The notes beneath the pieces were generated by a model, which had not been told where the DNA came from, did not search any database, and worked only from the letters and a program-made list of their open reading frames with translations. The translations under genes and the position numbers were made by a program. A stretch of 37,825 nucleotides of DNA from a virus: positions 1-37,825 of the IMG/VR virus record IMGVR_UViG_3300015371_000100; one strand, given 5' to 3'. Below are positions 25,548-32,457 of the stretch, piece after piece (the stretch's first letter is position 1; each line of letters begins with the position of its first letter).

Positions 25548-25559
25548 CGGGGCTACGCT
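25531..25559 (+). promoter_or_regulatory. Promoter-like site before the two-span membrane genes
   Basis: TACGCT at 25554-25559 lies 17 nt after CCGACG (25531-25536) and just after the end of the upstream gene. It shares the GCTACG(C/G)TCCC context of the box at 2489. It would start a transcript about 20 nt before the ATG at 25588, reading holin-like genes and endolysin. Pattern only. Confidence 0.35.
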
Positions 25560-25587
25560 CCCGGCGTTGACTCCCTGAGGAGGCACC

Positions 25588-25770
25588 ATGCTCGCCATCA
25601 TGGACCCGACCGTTCAAGGCGTGCTCTACACCATCGCCATCGTGCTGTTCGTCGTCGGTGCGCTGCTGGTGTTCGCACAGCACCGGGCCGCGACGTTCGC
25701 CCTCGGCCTCGGCCTGCTCGGCCTCGGCATCGTGTGGTTCGTCGCCGCGTGGAATGCGTACTCGGTATGA
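25588..25770 (+). CDS. Two-span membrane protein, holin candidate
   Basis: 60 residues from ATG 25588, with GAGGAGG 5 nt upstream, one of the best ribosome sites in the lysis region. Two hydrophobic segments (about residues 11-29 and 34-54: GVLYTIAIVLFVVGALLVFA, FALGLGLLGLGIVWFVAAW) are joined by a short basic turn (QHRA). This is a typical small class II-like holin topology. It lies two genes before the endolysin. Confidence 0.6.
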   Translation: MLAIMDPTVQGVLYTIAIVLFVVGALLVFAQHRAATFALGLGLLGLGIVWFVAAWNAYSV

Positions 25771-26009
25771 CCACCGACGCGAAGACCATCCGACTCGTCA
25801 TCGGCGGCCTCGTCATCATCACGCTCGCGTTCATCGCGCTCATCGGGATCATCGCCGTGCACGACCACCCGTCGACGGTGCCCGAGGCGCTGTGGACCCT
25901 GCTCGGGGTCGCGGTCGGCGCGCTCGCCGCGATGCTGGCCCGCACGTCGTCCACGTCCGACCAGCCGCCGCAGGTCGCGCCGACCGCGGAGCACTTCGAC
26001 ACGCCGTGA
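25767..26009 (+). CDS. Two-span membrane protein, holin candidate
   Basis: 80 residues from ATG 25767 (ATGA overlap). There are two spans: about residues 10-31 (LVIGGLVIITLAFIALIGII) and about 41-58 (ALWTLLGVAVGALAAMLA), with a short loop containing HDHPSTVP and a polar C-terminal tail. It sits immediately before the endolysin, with which it overlaps, so it is a strong holin candidate. Together with the preceding gene it may form a two-component holin or a holin/antiholin pair. Confidence 0.65.
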   Translation: MTTDAKTIRLVIGGLVIITLAFIALIGIIAVHDHPSTVPEALWTLLGVAVGALAAMLARTSSTSDQPPQVAPTAEHFDTP

Positions 26010-26947
26010 GCACCGGCATCGACTGGTCCGAGCACGACAACCGCAGGCACCCCGGCCTCGACCTCGCGCAGTTCTTCGCCGGGTTCGACTACGTGATCGT
26101 CCGCACGCACAACGAGAACGCGGGGCTGGACGCGTTCGTGGGCGTGAACGTCGACGCGGCGAAGCGATGCGGGAAGCCGTGGGGTCTGTACGCGTGGCCG
26201 GTCACCGGCTGGGGCCATGACGGCAACCGCCAGCACGCGGCGTCCATCGTGCGTCAGTTCGGCGCGGGACCGCTCGGGCTGTGGGCCGACGCGGAGCACT
26301 CCCCCCGCGGCTTCGCCACGCATGACGAGGTCGTCGGGTTCGTCATCGGCGCGGGCGACAGCGGCGCGGTGGGCGGCTACTACTGCGCCATCGGGGAGTT
26401 GTACCGCTCGCCGCTCATCGACCGCGTGCCCTGGTGGATGAGCGACTACGACGTCAACGACGGCACGTACCACGACCCGAACCGCATCGCGCCACGCCCA
26501 CCCGAGGACCGGCCGTGGGCGATCCACCAGTTCACGTCACTCGGCTGGCCCGGTGGCGGGAGCCTCGATGTCAACTACGCCGAGGCGATCGCACCGCCGC
26601 CACCGCCACGGCCGAAGGAGTCCGACATGTACGTCGTCCAGAACAACGACCACCCCGAGAAGATCGTGCTCCACACCGCGCTCGGCACCACCGACAACAT
26701 CGACGCGCACTACCGCGACGTGCTCGCCTACTGCGGCGTGCAGGTCGTGAACCTCCCCGACCAGCAGTTCAACGACACCGAGTTGATCCACTACGGCCAG
26801 CGCCGCCAGTTCATCGACGACGTGGTGACCGCGATCCCCGCGGACGGTGAGCCGCCGCCCGTGAGCGACGCGGCGGTGCTGGCCCGCACGAACGAGATGC
26901 TCGCCGCGGGCACGGCGCACATCGACGGCGGGCAGGTCGCGGTCTAG
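26006..26947 (+). CDS. Endolysin, GH25-type muramidase
   Basis: 313 residues from GTG 26006 (GTGA overlap with the holin-like gene). Residues 1-195 show the GH25 lysozyme pattern: GIDWSEHD at the start, FDYVIVRTHNENAG, GLYAWPVTG, the catalytic WADAEH (D95 and E97), WWMSDY (about 143-148), AIHQFTS (172-178) and LDVNYAEAI (187-195). GH25 enzymes cleave the MurNAc-GlcNAc bond of peptidoglycan. A Pro-rich linker (about 197-203) leads to a ~110-residue C-terminal part (MYVVQNNDHPEKIVLHTALG) of unknown type, perhaps a wall-binding domain. Its stop overlaps that of the convergent glycosyltransferase on a CTAG. Confidence 0.85.
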   Translation: MSTGIDWSEHDNRRHPGLDLAQFFAGFDYVIVRTHNENAGLDAFVGVNVDAAKRCGKPWGLYAWPVTGWGHDGNRQHAASIVRQFGAGPLGLWADAEHSPRGFATHDEVVGFVIGAGDSGAVGGYYCAIGELYRSPLIDRVPWWMSDYDVNDGTYHDPNRIAPRPPEDRPWAIHQFTSLGWPGGGSLDVNYAEAIAPPPPPRPKESDMYVVQNNDHPEKIVLHTALGTTDNIDAHYRDVLAYCGVQVVNLPDQQFNDTELIHYGQRRQFIDDVVTAIPADGEPPPVSDAAVLARTNEMLAAGTAHIDGGQVAV

Positions 26948-27960
26948 GCGAGCGTCCGCTCCCAGCGGTCCAGCAGCCGCGTCCAGGAGTTGCGCTCCGC
27001 CCACGCACTCGCCGCGTCGGAGGCCTCGGTGATGTCGATGAGGGTCGAGCACCACGCCATCGCGTCGGCCACGTCCCCCGGCTCGGCCTCGTACACCGAG
27101 AAGTCGCCGCCCTTCATGCGCGCCATCGAGGACCCCGTGACCGGGACCGTGAGCGCACCGCCCCACGTCCGCTCGGGGTCGCGCTCCAGGCAGATCGTCG
27201 GGCAGCCCGCAGCCGCGGCCTCCAGTTGCACCATGCTCAGCCCGCCGTAGCGGCGCGGCTGGAGGAGCACGTCGATGTCGGCCTGCCACCGCTCCCAGTA
27301 CGACTCGACGTCGGGCACCGGGTAGATCGTGACCTCGCCCACGGTGGTCACCTCCGCGGGCTTCGCCGGGCCGGCGACCATGAGGTCAATCGGCAGGCCG
27401 TCGTAGCGCTCGCACGCAGCCCGCACCAGTTGCGTCCCGTTGCGGTCCAGCATCGCGGGGGACGAGATGTGCAGGAACGTGCGGGCCACCCCGAGGCGGG
27501 TGCGGTAGGGGATCACGTCGCGGGCCACGGGCTGGGGCAGCAGCGTGTGCGCGCCGAGGCGCTCGACCTCCCACTCGGTCGGGGCGTACACCTCGATGAT
27601 CCCGCGGCGCGCGAGCGCGGCATACGAGGGGACGAACAACTCGGGATTGACGAGCAACTGGAGCCTGGTGCCGACGCCCGCCTCCATGATGCGGTCGTCC
27701 AGGTAGAAGGTCTCGGGGGCGATGACGCGGTCGCACTCGCACAGCCACTCGACCATCGGGTGCGCGATGGGGTTCTCCGCGATGAGCATGGTCTCGCCCA
27801 TCACGTAGCCGAGGTTGACGAACCGCAGCATGTAGAACCCGCCGCGGCGCGGGTGCACGTCCACGATCAGCACCCGGTCGGGCCGCAGATGCCGTGCCAG
27901 TTCCCACGCCTGCGTGCCGAGGCCGCCGTTGTCGGCGCGTGCGATCAGCCCGAGCGTCAT
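26944..27960 (-). CDS. Glycosyltransferase, GT-B fold (GT4-like)
   Basis: 338 residues from ATG 27960, in an ATGA overlap with a 25-codon ORF. The frame is open upstream (reading DFSWWVLLAERPRPD) but has no usable start except a TTG. It begins LGLIARADNGGLGTQAWELA, the N-terminal GT-B sugar-acceptor loop. It has VYAPTEWEVERLG mid-protein and LHISSPAMLDRNGTQLVRAA in the second domain, then YWERWQADIDVLLQPRRYGG and LSMVQLEAAAAGCPTICLER. The EAxAxG...P pattern is typical of nucleotide-sugar binding in GT4 enzymes. It is the last gene of the leftward operon. Substrate unknown. Confidence 0.75.
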   Translation of the reverse strand: MTLGLIARADNGGLGTQAWELARHLRPDRVLIVDVHPRRGGFYMLRFVNLGYVMGETMLIAENPIAHPMVEWLCECDRVIAPETFYLDDRIMEAGVGTRLQLLVNPELFVPSYAALARRGIIEVYAPTEWEVERLGAHTLLPQPVARDVIPYRTRLGVARTFLHISSPAMLDRNGTQLVRAACERYDGLPIDLMVAGPAKPAEVTTVGEVTIYPVPDVESYWERWQADIDVLLQPRRYGGLSMVQLEAAAAGCPTICLERDPERTWGGALTVPVTGSSMARMKGGDFSVYEAEPGDVADAMAWCSTLIDITEASDAASAWAERNSWTRLLDRWERTLA

Positions 27961-28034
27961 GTCCGGCCGGGGCCGCTCTGCGAGCAAGACCCACCAGGAA
28001 AAGTCGCGCGAGCGACCCCGACCGGAACCTTCAT
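27957..28034 (-). CDS. Tiny ORF bridging two genes by ATGA at both ends
   Basis: 25 residues starting MKVPVGVARATF and ending SGPGRT. Its ATG overlaps the stop of the oxygenase-like gene and its stop overlaps the ATG of the glycosyltransferase, both as ATGA. The double overlap suggests it is translated, at least to carry ribosomes to the next gene. The peptide has no recognisable feature. An open alternative frame in the same DNA reads FSWWVLL, continuous with the glycosyltransferase, so it may be fortuitous. Confidence 0.35.
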   Translation of the reverse strand: MKVPVGVARATFPGGSCSQSGPGRT

Positions 28035-28471
28035 GCCGCTGCCCCTTGCGGCAAGTAGTAGAGCAGAGATGCGCGGTACCCCGCACCCGTGATGGGCGTC
28101 ACCTCATGCTTGAACCGCGGATCGAACACGATCACGTCCCCGTCGTCGCACAGGTAGATCGTGTCCGTGCCCGCCGACCAGACGTGCAGTGCCCCGCCCA
28201 TCGTGTCGTGGCGGAAGATGACCAGCCCGTTGACGCACGGGGCGTAGGGCGCGGTCTTGTCGACGTGCGGGGCGAGCCACGCGTTCCAGTTGAGCAACGC
28301 GGCGCGGGGCGCGTCGACCGTGTACCCGCGCTCGACCGCCGCGACGGCCACGTGGTCACCGAGGCGCTCGATCGCGTGTGACCAGGACGCGTCATCGAAG
28401 CGCCAGAACGTGCGGGGCGGCAGCGCGAGCGCGAGCAGTTCGGCACGGACCTCCTCCAGTAGCGCGCTCAT
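28031..28471 (-). CDS. 2-oxoglutarate/Fe(II) oxygenase-like protein
   Basis: 146 residues from ATG 28471 (ATGA overlap). It has the double-stranded beta-helix iron-binding pattern: H69-V-D71, then GLVIFRHDTMGGALHVW, IYLCDDGDVIVFDPRFKHEV with distal H122, and R133 in GYRASLLYYLP, the usual 2-oxoglutarate anchor position. Enzymes of this superfamily hydroxylate proteins, sugars or nucleotides using Fe(II), oxygen and 2-oxoglutarate. At 146 residues it is short but contains all key positions. Among glycosyltransferases it might hydroxylate an acceptor residue or modify a sugar; the substrate is unknown. Confidence 0.6.
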   Translation of the reverse strand: MSALLEEVRAELLALALPPRTFWRFDDASWSHAIERLGDHVAVAAVERGYTVDAPRAALLNWNAWLAPHVDKTAPYAPCVNGLVIFRHDTMGGALHVWSAGTDTIYLCDDGDVIVFDPRFKHEVTPITGAGYRASLLYYLPQGAAA

Positions 28472-28752
28472 GCGTTCGACGCCAAGATGCCAGTGACCGC
28501 GGAGAACGCGAGCGCGGCCGCGACGGGGGACCAGGCCCGCGGTGCGACGCGGCGCGCGACCACGACCCCGCAGGAGACCCACCAGCCCACGCACCAGGGG
28601 CACGACAGCAGCGTGTTCACCTTCGCGGCCACCCCCGGTGAGTCCACCGAGCGCATCGCCGCGTGACGCACACGGTCGCGGATCGGCGCGGTGATCTCGT
28701 CCTCCACGATCAGGCGGGTGAGCCGGTAGGTGGCGAGCGCGTCGATGCTCAC
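28468..28752 (-). CDS. DUF1360-type membrane protein
   Basis: 94 residues from GTG 28752 (GTGA overlap with the 27-residue gene). It starts SIDALATYRLTRLIVEDEIT with APIRDRV following, then LLSCPWCVGWWVSCGVVVA, the pattern of the DUF1360 family found in phages and bacteria. There are probably two membrane segments (about 54-67 and 77-92). The CPWC motif resembles a redox or metal pair. Function of the family is unknown to me. It sits in a run of tiny membrane proteins. Confidence 0.7.
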   Translation of the reverse strand: MSIDALATYRLTRLIVEDEITAPIRDRVRHAAMRSVDSPGVAAKVNTLLSCPWCVGWWVSCGVVVARRVAPRAWSPVAAALAFSAVTGILASNA

Positions 28753-28832
28753 TTCAACGCCAGTCCGATCGCGACGGCGGCGAGGAACGCCAACGCCACG
28801 GCGACGAGTATCCATTCGGGCGGGTCCTCCAT
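28749..28832 (-). CDS. 27-residue membrane peptide
   Basis: ATG 28832 directly follows the preceding stop. The stop overlaps the GTG of the DUF1360 gene (GTGA). The peptide begins MEDPPEW and continues as one hydrophobic helix (ILVAVALAFLAAVAIGLAL) ending in Lys, a clean single-span topology. The abutting start, exact 4-nt overlap and perfect membrane design argue that it is real, although too short for most gene callers. Confidence 0.55.
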   Translation of the reverse strand: MEDPPEWILVAVALAFLAAVAIGLALK

Positions 28833-28964
28833 TCACGACAGCGCGGCGTCGAGGATGAGCAGCGCGATCGCGAGCAGCGACAGGCCGAGGCCGATCCAGC
28901 ACATGAGCGTCAGGTGGTCCTCCCACCAGTCCACGACGATGTCGAACCAGCGCGGCGCGTTCAC
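28833..28964 (-). CDS. 43-residue membrane protein
   Basis: GTG 28964 lies in a GTGA overlap with the upstream gene. A longer frame exists, but its earlier part shadows that gene. The N-terminal half is amphipathic and Trp-rich (APRWFDIVVDWWEDHLTL). The C-terminal half is one membrane span (MCWIGLGLSLLAIALLILDA). With the adjacent 27-residue and DUF1360 genes it forms a three-gene membrane cluster. Function unknown. Confidence 0.55.
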   Translation of the reverse strand: MNAPRWFDIVVDWWEDHLTLMCWIGLGLSLLAIALLILDAALS

Positions 28965-29125
28965 GACTTCCGTCCCCACACCGCACGCCACTCGTAGCCG
29001 ACCTCGGAGAACAGGTACCAGAAGCCCTCGTTGTCCGCAGACAGGAAGCGTGCCCCGTCGAGCCAGCCGAGGAACACCAGGTCCTCCGCAGGCGGGGGCG
29101 TCGCGTACTGCTCGCGCCACGTCAC
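28961..29125 (-). CDS. Small protein, function unknown
   Basis: 54 residues from GTG 29125, overlapping neighbours by GTGA at both ends. It reads TWREQYATPPPAEDLVFLGW then LDGARFLSADNEGFWYLFSE and ends EWRAVWGRKS. It is rich in aromatic residues and looks like a small folded beta domain. No family recognised. Confidence 0.5.
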   Translation of the reverse strand: MTWREQYATPPPAEDLVFLGWLDGARFLSADNEGFWYLFSEVGYEWRAVWGRKS

Positions 29126-29391
29126 GGCTGCCTCGGGAACGGGTCGGGCGGCAAGTCGGACGAGATCGTCAGCCCACCGAGCGCGGTGCTCTGGATGTTC
29201 TCGGCCAGTGCGCGCATGTCGGGGGCGGGGGCGAACAGCACCACCGCGCCGGTGAGCGTGTGGAAGATGAGCCGCAGCATCGGCGCGGACTCCCCGTTCG
29301 GGAGCGGTGCGTTGCCGACGCGTGAGACATGCCAGGAGAACGGTGTCGGCTGCGGCTGCACCTGCGGTGGCGTGGGCTGCGCGTCAGCCAT
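29122..29391 (-). CDS. Small protein, function unknown
   Basis: 89 residues from ATG 29391, 2 nt after the methyltransferase stop. A Pro/Gln-rich start (QPTPPQVQPQPTPFSW) leads to GNAPLPNGESAPMLRLIFHT, GAVVLFAPAPDMRALAENIQ and a Pro-rich end. The middle alternates strand and helix and may form a small alpha/beta domain. No recognisable motif. Confidence 0.6.
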   Translation of the reverse strand: MADAQPTPPQVQPQPTPFSWHVSRVGNAPLPNGESAPMLRLIFHTLTGAVVLFAPAPDMRALAENIQSTALGGLTISSDLPPDPFPRQP

Positions 29392-29393
29392 GG

Positions 29394-30086
29394 TCAGTAC
29401 CTGTACGCATAGAGCATCCCCCCGTGGTTCGGGTCACCGAACACCGTGACCGAGTGCGTGTAGATCAGCCGCTCGACCATGCGGCCCATCTTCCCCGCCG
29501 CGGACTCGCGCACCGCGCCCATCTGGCCGTGCCACTCCATCGCGAACCGCGCCACGCGCTGCAACGCCTCGTCGGACGCGGCCTCGATGAGGTCGAACTC
29601 GCAGCCCTCGCAGTCCACCTTCACGATGATCGGCCGGTCGTGGCCGAAGTGCGCGAGGAGCCTGTCGAGCGTCGTGCCCTCGACCGCGGGTCGCCAGTCC
29701 ATGACGTACCCGTGGCGGTCCACGACTGCGCGGAGCGTGGTCTGGCTCGGGCCGACGCCGGGGCCGAGGACGCGCGCGCACCCGTCCCCCGCGGCCGCAG
29801 TGACGAAGTGGACGCGCCCGTCATGGCCGAGCATCTTCGCGGCGCGGTCGTGGTGCTCCTGCATCGGGTCCACCGCGACGACGAAGTGCGCGCCGTGGTA
29901 GAGCGCGAACGCGGTGAAGTAGCCCACGTTGCTGCCGACGTCGAGGACGACGGTGCCCTCCAGTTCTGAGCGGCCCAACTGGTACACGTTGCGCTGCCAC
30001 ACGTCGCGGTACGCCGCGTCCTCGTCCGCGCTCCTGGTCTCGACCCAGCCACAGCCGGGGACCTCATGCGTCGTGTAGCGCGTCAC
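29394..30086 (-). CDS. FkbM-family SAM-dependent methyltransferase
   Basis: 230 residues from GTG 30086 (GTGA overlap). Motif I is VVLDVGSNVGYFTA (46-59), with VVAVDPM as the motif II acid. IIVKVDCEGCEFDLIEAA (about 153-170) is the K-x-D-x-E-G-x-E signature of the FkbM family, and GGMLYAYRY ends the protein. FkbM proteins O-methylate hydroxyls of sugars and natural products using SAM. Beside four glycosyltransferases it most likely caps a glycan by methylation. Complete and with all key motifs. Confidence 0.78.
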   Translation of the reverse strand: MTRYTTHEVPGCGWVETRSADEDAAYRDVWQRNVYQLGRSELEGTVVLDVGSNVGYFTAFALYHGAHFVVAVDPMQEHHDRAAKMLGHDGRVHFVTAAAGDGCARVLGPGVGPSQTTLRAVVDRHGYVMDWRPAVEGTTLDRLLAHFGHDRPIIVKVDCEGCEFDLIEAASDEALQRVARFAMEWHGQMGAVRESAAGKMGRMVERLIYTHSVTVFGDPNHGGMLYAYRY

Positions 30087-30298
30087 GGGTTGACCCGCAC
30101 GCACCGCAACTTGACCTCCACGGTGCCTGACTGGACGAGCAACTTCGTGTCGCGGTCGGTCGCGATCTGGAACGGCTGCACGACGGTGATCTCGCCGCCC
30201 TCGGTGATCGTGTACTCCTCCCCTGTGTCGCGCCCGTTCGCGCCCACGACGCGCAACGTGACGGACTTCTTGCGCCGGAACATCGTCTTGAAACTCAT
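30083..30298 (-). CDS. Small beta-rich protein, function unknown
   Basis: 71 residues from ATG 30298 (ATGA overlap, AAGGG 8 nt upstream). A basic start (MSFKTMFRRKKSV) precedes alternating strands: TLRVVGANGRDTGEEYTITE, EITVVQPFQIATDRDTKLLV, GTVEVKLRCVRVNP. It looks like a small beta barrel or sandwich. A longer frame exists but overlaps the upstream glycosyltransferase. Role unknown. Confidence 0.6.
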   Translation of the reverse strand: MSFKTMFRRKKSVTLRVVGANGRDTGEEYTITEGGEITVVQPFQIATDRDTKLLVQSGTVEVKLRCVRVNP

Positions 30299-31098
30299 GG
30301 GGTGATCCCTTCGGGCCAGTCGTACTCGGACGGGTCGACGTGCAGCAGCGCCAGCCCGTTGATGTCCATGCCCGACACCGCGAGGTCGCCGAGGTCGTCG
30401 TGACGGTAGGCGAGTTCGCCGTGGGAGAACGCGTGCAACTTCCAGCGGCGTCGTGCGTCGTCGCCCCACCACGACAGGTGCCACCCGCCGTAGGGCGCGG
30501 CAGGCTGCGGCGCGTCCACGTGCACCTTGTCGCTCACGTCCCCGATGGTGCGGCAGAGGTCGGTGCCCCGTGCGTCACGCATCCACTGCAAGCCCTCACT
30601 CGCCACCGTGTTGTGCGTCGCGATGGTCGTGCCCAGCCACGGGCCGGGGTACAGCCACGCCGCGGACCAGGGGTGCATCCGCATGGCGAGGCAGAGGACC
30701 CGCCCATCGGCCACGTCACCGCGCTCGATCGCGCCCAGCACCTCGGGGCGCGGGATCTCGTCCACGTCGCTGAGCGCGACCAGCCCGTCATCGCCGGCGA
30801 GCCGACACGCCCGCGTGCTGGCCCCGAGGCGATGCGCGCGCTCACGCACCTGGTAGCCGGGCATCCCCGCGCCGCCACCAGGCGTGCCGTCGTAGGCGGC
30901 CAGGCTCACGAACGCGACCATGACCGGCAGGTCCCCGCACTCCTCGATCCACGCCTCGCTCGGGGTCACCTCCCCCTGGTGCGTGCGGTCCGCGACGATG
31001 GCGAGGTGCAGCACGTCCAGCGGGGCGAGCGTCGCGACGCGGGACTCCAGCAGGTCGCGCTCGCCTGCGTACAGGAACGCGTCCACGACGCGTGTCAC
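30295..31098 (-). CDS. GT17-like glycosyltransferase
   Basis: 267 residues from GTG 31098 (GTGA overlap). It matches the GT17 layout: VVDAFLYAGERDLLESRVAT at the start (EldlLEiRL-like), HLAIVADRTHQG, GLVALSDVDEIPRPEVL with the D111-x-D113 metal motif, LCLAMRMHPWSAAWLYPG, and GGWHLSWWG ... LHAFSHGELAY. Known GT17 members add GlcNAc in beta-1,4 linkage to mannosyl cores, and similar genes occur in large phages and bacteria. The phage substrate is unknown. One of the firmest calls in this operon. Confidence 0.78.
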   Translation of the reverse strand: MTRVVDAFLYAGERDLLESRVATLAPLDVLHLAIVADRTHQGEVTPSEAWIEECGDLPVMVAFVSLAAYDGTPGGGAGMPGYQVRERAHRLGASTRACRLAGDDGLVALSDVDEIPRPEVLGAIERGDVADGRVLCLAMRMHPWSAAWLYPGPWLGTTIATHNTVASEGLQWMRDARGTDLCRTIGDVSDKVHVDAPQPAAPYGGWHLSWWGDDARRRWKLHAFSHGELAYRHDDLGDLAVSGMDINGLALLHVDPSEYDWPEGITP

Positions 31099-31565
31099 GA
31101 CGCGACCAGCATCGACGCGAGCATCCGCGGCGGGACGTAGTAGCAGCCGCCGCCGTAGCGGTGCTCCTCCCACCACTCGGCCCGCAGCCCCCACCCGGGG
31201 CGGTAGTACCCGACCAGGTCCACGGTCGCGCAGTGGTTCGTGAGCAGCGCGACGCGGGCGAGCACGTAGGCGCGGCCAGGTGGATCGTCACCGTGCAGGA
31301 TCAGCCGCCCGTTGGTGCGCGTGGTGGCCCGCACCTCCAGCCGCCCGACATCCCCGTACGGGGACTGCACGTCGTCGGGCGTCGGCCACGGGAGGTCGTA
31401 GTGCCGCGCCACCGCCAGTTCCCCGAGCACGCCGATGTGGTGGTCCTGGCGCGAACGGTCGTCCCCCTGGCCGAAGCGCGTGGTGCCGAGGGGGTGGCGT
31501 CCGTCGCGTCGGCGTGCGTAGTCCGCACACGCGGCCACGTCCGCGGCGGTGAGTTCCACGATCAC
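31095..31565 (-). CDS. PD-(D/E)XK-like protein, possible nuclease fold
   Basis: 156 residues from GTG 31565, with GGAGG 7 nt upstream. The pattern HHIGVLGELAVARHYDLPWP (45-62), then D72, then L-E77-V-R79, a RLILHGDD strand and AYVLARVALL ... VDLVGYY resembles small phage members of the PD-(D/E)XK fold (E...D...ExK with R in place of K). The Lys-to-Arg change could mean altered or lost catalysis. It may act on DNA; its presence within a sugar-modification operon is odd. Call by pattern only. Confidence 0.45.
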   Translation of the reverse strand: MIVELTAADVAACADYARRRDGRHPLGTTRFGQGDDRSRQDHHIGVLGELAVARHYDLPWPTPDDVQSPYGDVGRLEVRATTRTNGRLILHGDDPPGRAYVLARVALLTNHCATVDLVGYYRPGWGLRAEWWEEHRYGGGCYYVPPRMLASMLVAS

Positions 31566-31684
31566 GGGGTGTCCTCCACCGCGTGCAGCACCGCGCCCTC
31601 GGGCGGCTCGGGGAACGCGAGCGCGAGGCGCTTGGCGTCCCGTAGCCCTCGGCGGTTGCGCCACCATCGTCGGAGCGCGCTCAC
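31562..31684 (-). CDS. 40-residue basic protein
   Basis: GTG 31684 with GAGGAGGG about 6 nt upstream, overlapping both neighbours by GTGA. It begins MSALRRWWRNRRGLRDAKRL, strongly basic and amphipathic, and ends acidic (PPEGAVLHAVEDTP). The good ribosome site and double overlap support translation. The basic helix could bind nucleic acid or a membrane surface. Function unknown. Confidence 0.5.
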   Translation of the reverse strand: MSALRRWWRNRRGLRDAKRLALAFPEPPEGAVLHAVEDTP

Positions 31685-32457
31685 TCTTTTCCCTCCTCAA
31701 CCGAATGCCACGTGTCGAGCGAATAGAAGAACTGGCACTCGCGCAGCATCACGGCGCGGTCGGTGCTCCCACACGTAGGACACGAACGAACATCTGACCC
31801 GCCCGTCGGGGTGGGACCGCCCACGTAGGTCCAGTCGAGGGTCGGGTCGTTGTACGGGGTGCGGTACCGCTCTCGGCGCGGCAGCCCGCCCCACTTGCTG
31901 ACGTAGTAGCCCTGCGCCCAGCCGAAGTCGGGGTCGGCCAAGCCGCGGTTGATCGAGTGCGCGTCGCCGCGGTTCACGCGCAGGTCGACGTACGCCTGCA
32001 CGTTGCCCTCGACCCACAGGTCCCCGAACCCCGCCAACTTGTGGCGGTAGATCCAGTCGCTGTCCTCGTAGTACGCGACGAACCCCGCGTCGAACACGCC
32101 GACCTCCGCGAGCATCGGCACGGGGATCGCGTGCAGGTGCCAGCCGCAGCCGATGCCGCTCACCATGCGCCGGAACTCGGGCCGGTGCGGGTTCGGCTCG
32201 GCGCGCTCCAGCGCGTCCGCGAAGTCGGCACCGCCCGCGTGGCCGAGCACGATCGCGGTGCTCATGAGGATGAGCCAGTCGAACCCGTCGCACTCCAGCG
32301 CGAAGCGTGCGGCCGACTGCCACACGGGTGCGACGCCGATGTTGCCCGCGGAGTTGTCCCACTCGCAGAACGTGCGCAGCCGCGCGTCGGTGATCGAGTC
32401 GATGGTCGCGTCGCGCAGCGCACGGTCGAGCCACGGCAGGCACACGACGGCCCTCAT
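31681..32457 (-). CDS. GT-A glycosyltransferase-like protein with C-terminal CxxC
   Basis: 258 residues from ATG 32457 (ATGA overlap). It starts MRAVVCLPWLDRALRDATID then FCEWDNSAGNIGVAPVWQSA, the usual GT2/GT-A opening. DWLILMSTAIVLG (60-72) takes the place of the DxD strand but lacks the second acid (MST), so catalysis may differ. VSGIGCGWHLHAIPVPMLAEVGVFDAGFVAYYEDSDW is a typical acceptor-side segment with the ED base pair. The C-terminus carries CPTCGSTDRAVMLREC, a partial zinc-binding site unusual for this family. Sugar and acceptor unknown. Confidence 0.65.
   Translation of the reverse strand: MRAVVCLPWLDRALRDATIDSITDARLRTFCEWDNSAGNIGVAPVWQSAARFALECDGFDWLILMSTAIVLGHAGGADFADALERAEPNPHRPEFRRMVSGIGCGWHLHAIPVPMLAEVGVFDAGFVAYYEDSDWIYRHKLAGFGDLWVEGNVQAYVDLRVNRGDAHSINRGLADPDFGWAQGYYVSKWGGLPRRERYRTPYNDPTLDWTYVGGPTPTGGSDVRSCPTCGSTDRAVMLRECQFFYSLDTWHSVEEGKE

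Noticed and set aside
27961-28086. N-terminal extension of the GT4-like protein containing DFSWWVLL
   Set aside because: The frame is open, and FSWWIL recurs in the gene at 37179-37478, but there is no start codon except a TTG without a good ribosome site. The GT-B domain starts properly at 27960.
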